Shown here one piece after another: positions 1-3,909 of a stretch of DNA of 9,154 nucleotides. The notes beneath the pieces are model-generated. The model made no database searches. It was not told the DNA's origin and saw nothing but the letters and a program-made list of their open reading frames with translations. The DNA lies in assembly GCA_947629615.1 (NCBI GenBank), contig CANRER010000052.1, positions 1-9,154 of the forward strand, read 5' to 3'. Each line of letters opens with the position of its first letter. The first letter of the stretch is position 1. The DNA is from an uncultured Clostridia bacterium (GTDB lineage Bacteria > Bacillota > Clostridia > UMGS1883). The translations under genes were made by a program, and so were the position numbers.

Positions 1-15
1 TGTCGTTTTCCCCCT

Positions 16-1761
16 TTACATATCGCTTTGCGTGGAAAAAATCGCGGTAGGGCCGTCGGCTCCGCCGATTATGCCGATATTCGGCAGAGCGTCCTCGCGG
101 GAATAGAAGAAGTTATCCTCAATGCCCTCATACTCAAATTCCGCGTTTTGAACGGTGTCGATGGTCAACGTACCTACGCCGACGCGCTGGGCGTAATCGA
201 GAATATAATATAAGTCTTTCATGCTGATATAGGCCGTGCCGTCCTCGGTAAAGCAGCCGTTGAAAATATTTTTTTTATCGGCGCGCCCCATAGCCGCCGT
301 CTGCTCGGGTGTGAGCGCGGAGCCTACGTACCGTCGTCCGGCTTCATAATCAAAATTATCCCAATATTCCTCAAATATTGCTCTGCCGTCGGCGTTCGGC
401 ACGGAAGCCGTGTACTGCCTTTCCATAATTGTCACGGGAAATTCGGCGGCCATCGCGGCGGGATTCCAGCTTACGGACGAACCGATAACGGCGGCAAAGT
501 CCCTAACGGGCACCATAAGGCGATCGCCGTCATAGTCGTCGCCGACAATTATGGGCGTTGTCACGACCTCCGCGCCGGAGGCCCTGTTTATCAGCCGAAC
601 CGGCCCGCCGCCCGGATTGAGCGCAAGATATTCGTCCGCGTCGACTCTGCCTTGAAAGGCTGTCTTTTCAAACTCGCTTTTCGCGGCCAGATACTTTTTG
701 TATTCCTCATATTCCGCGTCAAGATCGACGGAATTTTCGGCGGTGAGGCTTGGCAGCTCTACGCTCGCCGCGCCGTAGGCCACGTCGGTCACGGCGTTCA
801 CCGTCACGGTAAAACGGCCCGAGGCGTTATCCTCGCCGAGGAGAAGGCCGCTGACGTCAGGCTTTGAAAGGTCGAAATCAAGCTTAAGGGTAAGCTCGCG
901 GCGGGTGACGAGGCCGTTTGCCACGGCGAAGCGCAGCGTCAGGCCGTCCTTTAGCGCGCCCGAGTCCGCAATCGCGTCCATAAGCTCGTCCACGTCCGCC
1001 TTCGCGCCGAGAATTCCGTCGGCAACGGCGGCCTTAACGTCGTCGATTGTTCCCGCGTCCTTGGAGTTCGTATACAGGGCGAGGGCAAGCAGGCCGATAA
1101 CCTCCGGCTCGGAGGCGATGCCCATTATATCGGAGCTTAAGCCCTTGAGCGCGGCGGCGTCCAGCCTTACGGTATAGAGCGTTTCGCGCCCGCGGGCGAG
1201 GCTTTCCGTAACAAGGGGATAGCTGATTTTGCCGGCCACCGCGTCGCGAAGGCTGCCGCCAAGCTCGCTGATAAGCGCGTCTTGGCTGCCGGTGGCCATT
1301 CTTTCAAGCAGGCCCTTGTCGGCGTAAAGGTATTTCACGCCGCGTATGCCCTCCGGGCTGAAGGGCAGAAGCATGGTCGGGGTTTTCACTATCCTTCTAT
1401 CGCCCTGCCCGTAGAAGGTGAAATCAGCCTCCGCGTCCGGGTAGGCGAGGGTTATATCGGTTTTCGAGCTTTCGCCGCTTTTGGCGCGGCTCACGCGCAC
1501 CTCGGGGACAAGCCCGTTGGCAAGGCTGTCAAGGTCGCCGTTGACGCTGCGGACGTAGCTCTCCACATAAACGTTGTCGCCGTAAACGGCGACGGGTTCG
1601 GCCACGTCGAGAGCAAAGGTCAGCGTGGTTGTCGAAACCGAGTTTTCGGCCTCGCCGGTGCGCTTTATCGCGGAGTAAAGCTCCGCGTCGCCGGGGGCGC
1701 AGCTCGCCAGCGAAGCCGCGAGAATTGCCGTCAGCAGAGCCGACGCTAATATTTTTCGCAT
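16..1761 (-). CDS. Lipoprotein with copper-amine-oxidase-N-like domain and C-terminal decarboxylase-beta-type motif, 581 aa
   Basis: Residues 1-20 form a lipoprotein signal with the lipobox LASC (C21), so the mature protein should be tethered to the outer face of the membrane. Residues about 22-345 are a mixed helix/strand domain of unknown function, possibly akin to lipid-carrier-like lipoproteins, though I see no decisive motif. Residues about 385-440 (TPIIVG, LMVPVRDFAAVIGSSVSWN) and 505-535 (GTAYISMKDLYYIL, GTLTID) resemble the repeat of the copper amine oxidase N-terminal domain family. That domain is a cell-surface stalk module in Clostridia and Bacilli, here without any catalytic oxidase domain. 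After an acidic linker, residues 561-575 read NIGIIGGADGPTAIF, followed by STQSDM and the stop. That segment matches the signature of OadB/GcdB/MmdB subunits, yet no membrane helices surround it. The gene has its own promoter downstream of apbE. Function unknown. Confidence 0.93.
   Translation of the reverse strand: MRKILASALLTAILAASLASCAPGDAELYSAIKRTGEAENSVSTTTLTFALDVAEPVAVYGDNVYVESYVRSVNGDLDSLANGLVPEVRVSRAKSGESSKTDITLAYPDAEADFTFYGQGDRRIVKTPTMLLPFSPEGIRGVKYLYADKGLLERMATGSQDALISELGGSLRDAVAGKISYPLVTESLARGRETLYTVRLDAAALKGLSSDIMGIASEPEVIGLLALALYTNSKDAGTIDDVKAAVADGILGAKADVDELMDAIADSGALKDGLTLRFAVANGLVTRRELTLKLDFDLSKPDVSGLLLGEDNASGRFTVTVNAVTDVAYGAASVELPSLTAENSVDLDAEYEEYKKYLAAKSEFEKTAFQGRVDADEYLALNPGGGPVRLINRASGAEVVTTPIIVGDDYDGDRLMVPVRDFAAVIGSSVSWNPAAMAAEFPVTIMERQYTASVPNADGRAIFEEYWDNFDYEAGRRYVGSALTPEQTAAMGRADKKNIFNGCFTEDGTAYISMKDLYYILDYAQRVGVGTLTIDTVQNAEFEYEGIEDNFFYSREDALPNIGIIGGADGPTAIFSTQSDM
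37..81 (-). other. Segment encoding NIGIIGGADGPTAIF, a Na+-translocating decarboxylase beta-subunit signature
   Basis: This is the in-frame DNA for residues 561-575 of the 581-aa lipoprotein, six codons before the stop region ends. The same string, from memory, is the conserved region of OadB-type subunits whose aspartate takes part in Na+ transport. I verified the frame codon by codon from the TAA at 16-18. Identity to the family signature is certain only from memory, and its role in this context is unknown. Confidence 0.75.
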
Positions 1762-1767
1762 AGGATT

Positions 1768-1775
1768 ACCTCCTT
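1768..1775 (-). promoter_or_regulatory. Consensus ribosome binding site of the 581-aa lipoprotein gene
   Basis: AAGGAGGT is the perfect anti-16S sequence, with a 6-nt gap to the ATG at 1759-1761. It fixes the start and suggests efficient translation. Confidence 0.85.
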
Positions 1776-1790
1776 CGGCCCAACGGGCCG
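1776..1790 (-). promoter_or_regulatory. Leader hairpin directly upstream of the Shine-Dalgarno
   Basis: The minus strand reads CGGCCC-GTT-GGGCCG, a perfect 6-bp GC stem with a 3-nt loop, immediately followed by AAGGAGGT. The stem leaves the Shine-Dalgarno free, so it may stabilise the 5' end or keep the site open rather than block it. Any regulation is inference. Confidence 0.45.
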
Positions 1791-1805
1791 TATACTATCA
1801 ATTAC

Positions 1806-1835
1806 ATTGTACCATGCCGCGCGGCAAAAAGTCAA
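1806..1835 (-). promoter_or_regulatory. Sigma-A-type promoter of the 581-aa lipoprotein gene
   Basis: The minus strand has TTGACT (1830-1835) and TACAAT (1806-1811) separated by 18 nt. TGG directly before TACAAT gives an extended -10, and the upstream DNA is AT-rich. Transcription would start near 1799, leaving a leader of about 38 nt. The spacer contains a perfect 12-bp palindrome, TGCCGCGCGGCA (1815-1826), which could be an operator. Confidence 0.75.
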
Positions 1836-1849
1836 CGAAAAAGGAAAAA

Positions 1850-1871
1850 TTTAATATATTTTTAATATATT
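1850..1871 (-). repeat. Tandem 11-bp AT-rich repeat, weak hairpin and possible UP element
   Basis: On the minus strand AATATATTAAA occurs twice in direct succession, starting at the end of apbE. The two AATATATT cores are self-complementary and can form a 9-bp, A/T-only hairpin with an AAA loop, followed by AAATTTTTCCTTTTT. This could be a feeble terminator for apbE. It also lies just upstream of the -35 box of the next gene, where AT-rich DNA acts as an UP element. Confidence 0.45.
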
Positions 1872-2844
1872 ATTTAACTGTTTTATATCCGCCTCGGCTC
1901 TCGAAGCGGCCTTCCAGCCCGGCGGTCACGTACACTCCGCCGTCCGCCGCGACGAAAACGGCCTCGAAGCCGCCCTCGGCGCGCCAAAGCTCCAGCGCCT
2001 TGTCCATGCCCATGACAAACAGCGCGGTGGATAGGCCGTCGGCCAAGGCCGCGTCGGCGCAGACCACCGTAACCGAGCGCAGCCCGCTTTCGGCGGGGCG
2101 GCCGGTTTTCGGATCGATGATATGGTGATAAATTTTGCCGTTATCCTCGAAAAACCGCTGATAATCGCCCGAGGTAACGGCGCAGGCGTCGGTCAGGTCG
2201 AGTACGCCCACGTACTCGCCGCCGTCGGGATTTTGCACGGCCACGCGCCAAGGCTTGCCGCGATGGCTGCCCACCGCTTGGACGTTGCCGCCGAGGTTCA
2301 GCAGCGCGGAGGCGACTCCCCTCTCGCGCAGCAGCTCCGCCGCGCGCTGCGAGGCCCAGCCCTTGGCTATGCCGCCGAGGTCGATTTTCGCGCCGCCAAG
2401 CTCCACGCGGGAGCCCGAAACCTCCACCCTCTCTCCGCCCACGAGCGGCAGGGCGGCGGCTATCTCCTCCTCCGTCGGCACACGGTAGCTTTGGTCGTAA
2501 AAGCCCCAAAGGTCCGTGAGCGGAGCCACGGTGACGTCGAAGGCCCAATCCGTCAGGCCGCCGATTTCCAGCGCGCGGGATATAAGCTCCGCCGTTTCGG
2601 GCGAAACCTCGCCCCCGCCCGAGGCGTTAAGGGCGTAGACCTCGCTGCCCTCGTCGCCCCGCGCGAGCATACCGTCAAGGCGGAAAAGCTCGCTTTCGGC
2701 GGCGGACAGAGCCTCGTCGGCGGCCTCGCCGCAGACGGTTATCTCCATCACGGTATCCATAGCGAAAAAGGTTCGCTTATCCTCCCGAGGGGCGCAGGCC
2801 GCGAAAAGCGGCAAAATAAGCAGCAAAGCGGCGATACGTTTCAT
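1870..2844 (-). CDS. apbE: FAD:protein FMN transferase (ApbE family lipoprotein), 324 aa
   Basis: ApbE uses FAD and Mg2+ to attach FMN covalently to a Ser/Thr of extracytosolic target proteins such as RnfG/NqrC-type or FMN-binding-domain proteins. The sequence shows the family motifs in order: FAMDTVMEITV (27-37), PLTDLWGF (108-115), DLGGIAKGWA (155-164), LNLGGN (182-187), TSGDYQRFF (224-232), HIIDPKTGRP (241-250) and ADGLSTALFVMG (268-279). D269 and T273 are the likely metal-site residues. Residues 1-16 are a lipoprotein signal and C17 the likely lipidation site. The lipobox LFAAC has Phe at -3, which is slightly unusual. Length is normal and no motif is lost, so it should be active on the outer face of the membrane. 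It is the last gene of the coupled trio; its acceptor protein is not encoded in this window. Confidence 0.96.
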   Translation of the reverse strand: MKRIAALLLILPLFAACAPREDKRTFFAMDTVMEITVCGEAADEALSAAESELFRLDGMLARGDEGSEVYALNASGGGEVSPETAELISRALEIGGLTDWAFDVTVAPLTDLWGFYDQSYRVPTEEEIAAALPLVGGERVEVSGSRVELGGAKIDLGGIAKGWASQRAAELLRERGVASALLNLGGNVQAVGSHRGKPWRVAVQNPDGGEYVGVLDLTDACAVTSGDYQRFFEDNGKIYHHIIDPKTGRPAESGLRSVTVVCADAALADGLSTALFVMGMDKALELWRAEGGFEAVFVAADGGVYVTAGLEGRFESRGGYKTVK

Positions 2845-3338
2845 TCGGTTTTCCTTCTTTTCAGTCGTTTTGCGATGAGCTGGGCGCAAAGCCCGGTGAA
2901 CGCGCCTGTGATTACGCCGGATATTATCAGCACGGGCAGGTAGGCCCACGCCGCGGCGGAGTGGGCCAGCGCGGCGGCGGCGGCGATTTGCCCCACGTTA
3001 TGCGCGACCGCGCCGAACACGCTCACCACCCACAGCCTTTCGCCGAGCGGGCCGATGAGCACGGCCATAACGATATAGCACAAAAGCCCGCCGCAAAGGC
3101 TGTATATGAAGCTGACGGCCTGCCCGGCAAAAATGCTGCCGAGCGCAATCCTCCCAAGCAGAACCGCGAACGCCTCGCGCCGCCCGAGCAGCGACAGCGC
3201 GGCCAGCGTCACCACGTTCGCCAGCCCAAGCTTTACGCCCGGTATGGGAACCGGCGGCGGCAGCTGAGCCTCGGCCACGAATATCGTCAGCGCGGCGGCC
3301 AAAAGCATGGCCGTTGCGGTAATTTTCTTTACGCTCAT
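2841..3338 (-). CDS. Gx transporter family protein (heptaprenyl diphosphate synthase component I-like), 165 aa
   Basis: This is a small, very hydrophobic protein with about five predicted membrane segments (roughly residues 5-22, 38-54, 57-75, 82-112, 132-156). It ends in a basic tail (KRLKRRKTE), consistent with an integral membrane protein. Family-typical motifs are PGVKLGLANVVTL (34-46), HNVGQI (113-118) and SGVITGAFTGL (140-150). The family (Pfam Hpre_diP_synt_I) was named after a heptaprenyl diphosphate synthase subunit. The fold is now viewed as resembling small substrate-binding (ECF-S-like) transporter components, so substrate and activity remain open. The start at 3338 gives the normal family length and uses the GGGAGG site; TGATG overlaps the previous gene. 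The TGA stop overlaps the ATG of apbE (ATGA), so the three genes should be translated in a coupled way. No prenyl synthase gene follows here, though one is often nearby in other genomes. Confidence 0.9.
   Translation of the reverse strand: MSVKKITATAMLLAAALTIFVAEAQLPPPVPIPGVKLGLANVVTLAALSLLGRREAFAVLLGRIALGSIFAGQAVSFIYSLCGGLLCYIVMAVLIGPLGERLWVVSVFGAVAHNVGQIAAAAALAHSAAAWAYLPVLIISGVITGAFTGLCAQLIAKRLKRRKTE
2852..2856 (-). promoter_or_regulatory. Ribosome binding site that sets the start of apbE
   Basis: AAGGA lies 7 nt before the ATG at 2842-2844. The open frame extends to 2949, but the extra 35 residues lie out of frame within the Gx gene, are basic, and would bury the lipoprotein signal. The start at 2844 is therefore preferred. 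Confidence 0.7.
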
Positions 3339-3703
3339 CACATTCCTCCCGCCACGGCGTCCACGTCGGCTCGCCCGACCTCGACAGTCAGCCTGTGAGG
3401 CAGGCATACCAGCGGCAAATCGCCGGGGTGCGCCTTGCCCCGCTTCACGCAGAGCTTGTCGGGGCAGTCGGCCTCCGTCACGGATACGCAGCCCTTTTCC
3501 ACCCGCAGGCGGTTATAGCCGCGCTCGGTTCTTATGTCGAACTCGTACGGCTCGTCCGCGTCAAGCTCCACGACGGAATACACCTCGCCGTCTACCCTTA
3601 TCACGGCCCGCCCGCCGTCCGCCGCGCCCCGCGACAGCAGAACCGCCGCGCAGACCGCGCAGACCGCCGCGAAAAGCGCGGCCCATTTTATGTCCGTTTT
3701 CAT
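3338..3703 (-). CDS. NusG domain II-containing membrane-anchored protein, 121 aa
   Basis: An N-terminal hydrophobic anchor (residues about 6-24, IKWAALFAAVCAVCAAVLL) is followed by a small extracytoplasmic beta domain. It carries the family hallmarks DCPDKLCVKRG (79-89) and VCLPHRL (99-105). These match the NusG_II family (Pfam NusG_II), which resembles domain II of NusG but lacks its transcription-binding NGN and KOW domains, so it is not a transcription factor. Length fits the family. In Clostridia the family recurs beside Gx transporter and ApbE genes, as here, and is suspected to serve an extracytosolic redox or quinone-related process; its biochemical role is not established. The conserved cysteines (C80, C85, C100) could form a disulfide or bind a cofactor. 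The TGA stop overlaps the ATG of the next gene by one base. Confidence 0.9.
   Translation of the reverse strand: MKTDIKWAALFAAVCAVCAAVLLSRGAADGGRAVIRVDGEVYSVVELDADEPYEFDIRTERGYNRLRVEKGCVSVTEADCPDKLCVKRGKAHPGDLPLVCLPHRLTVEVGRADVDAVAGGM
3345..3350 (-). promoter_or_regulatory. Ribosome binding site that sets the start of the Gx transporter gene
   Basis: GGGAGG lies 6 nt before the ATG at 3336-3338, inside the last codons of the NusG-II gene. It decides against the longer frame beginning near 3407, whose extra N-terminal residues are arginine-rich and unlike the family. Confidence 0.75.
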
Positions 3704-3709
3704 AAAAAG

Positions 3710-3713
3710 CTCC
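3710..3713 (-). promoter_or_regulatory. Ribosome binding site that sets the start of the NusG-II gene
   Basis: GGAG lies 6 nt before the ATG at 3701-3703. The longer frame would have to start at a GTG at 3734-3736, which would put an arginine-rich tail ahead of the membrane anchor. The site therefore favours the ATG at 3703. Confidence 0.6.
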
Positions 3714-3717
3714 GTTC

Positions 3718-3840
3718 TTAACGCACTCCGCCGCACACGCGGTAAAGCGCGGTCGATACCAATTCAATCAAAATAAGCCGCCGAGCCGCGAGGGCCTTCG
3801 TGCCGGTCAAGCAAGGCGGCGCGGGGAACGCCCATTTCAT
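3718..3840 (-). CDS. Possible small ORF (40 aa) upstream of the NusG-II gene
   Basis: An ATG at 3838-3840 is preceded by GGAG with a 5-nt gap (3846-3849). It opens a frame of 40 codons ending in TAA at 3718-3720, 14 nt before the start of the next gene. The peptide begins MKWAFPAPP and ends with a hydrophobic segment, RRLILIELVSTALYRVCGG, then VR. It has two cysteines. The second half is protein-like and could be a leader peptide or small membrane-associated peptide. The first half is GC-rich and less convincing. The ORF starts just after the strong hairpin and fills most of the spacer. I do not recognise a family, and at this length the frame could be open by chance. Confidence 0.3.
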   Translation of the reverse strand: MKWAFPAPPCLTGTKALAARRLILIELVSTALYRVCGGVR

Positions 3841-3858
3841 CGAGGCTCCATATAAGTT

Positions 3859-3893
3859 TTAAGGCGGAGCCGCCTGTGGCAGCCCCGCCTTAA
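3859..3893 (-). terminator. Strong hairpin after the SLH operon, probable terminator or processing element
   Basis: The two 16-nt arms (minus strand TTAAGGCGGGGCTGCC and GGCGGCTCCGCCTTAA) pair fully, with two G-U wobbles and a 3-nt ACA loop. The hairpin begins 16 nt after the TAA of the 1032-aa gene. The 3' side continues AACTTATAT rather than a clean U-run, so intrinsic termination may be incomplete. The position after the last SLH gene favours a terminator. Confidence 0.6.
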
Positions 3894-3909
3894 TGGTCAG
3901 TTAATGCAA

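Larger units (their letters stand above)
3704..3858. other. Intergenic spacer between the SLH operon and the NusG-II/Gx/apbE cluster
   Basis: Apart from the hairpin (3859-3893) and a possible 40-codon ORF (3718-3840), this spacer contains a short AT-rich stretch near 3753-3775 (minus strand TTATTTTGATTGAATTGG, then TATCGA). A TTGATT could act as a -35 box, and TGG-TATCGA resembles an extended -10, but no pair has both a good fit and proper spacing. I therefore do not call a promoter. The three downstream genes may be driven from here or by read-through. Confidence 0.4.

Noticed and set aside
37..81. Tail GGADGPTAI as an ApbE flavinylation acceptor site
   Set aside because: Known acceptor sites follow an SGAT-like pattern with Ser/Thr after Gly-Ala. 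Here the order is G-A-D-G-P-T, which fits the decarboxylase beta signature much better.
16..1761. Reading the lipoprotein as a sodium-translocating decarboxylase beta subunit
   Set aside because: Only the short signature is present. The protein is a soluble lipoprotein with a stalk-type domain and lacks the many membrane helices of that subunit.
2141..2548. 135-codon minus-strand open frame inside apbE
   Set aside because: It is an alternative frame of apbE with Arg-rich nonsense composition; the ApbE motifs lie in the other frame throughout.
2122..2943. 273-codon plus-strand open frame opposite apbE and the Gx gene
   Set aside because: It spans two well-supported minus-strand genes, has no Shine-Dalgarno or known motif, and reflects GC-rich antisense openness.
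3338..3703. NusG-II protein as a transcription elongation factor
   Set aside because: It has a membrane anchor and lacks the NGN and KOW domains; the similarity is limited to NusG domain II.
3338..3736. GTG start at 3736 for the NusG-II protein
   Set aside because: It adds 11 residues ahead of the membrane anchor and lacks a Shine-Dalgarno; the ATG at 3703 has GGAG at 6 nt.
3753..3810. Promoter boxes (TTGACC, TTGATT, TATCGA) upstream of the NusG-II gene
   Set aside because: No -35/-10 pair combines good sequence with 16-18 nt spacing, so a promoter call is not supported.
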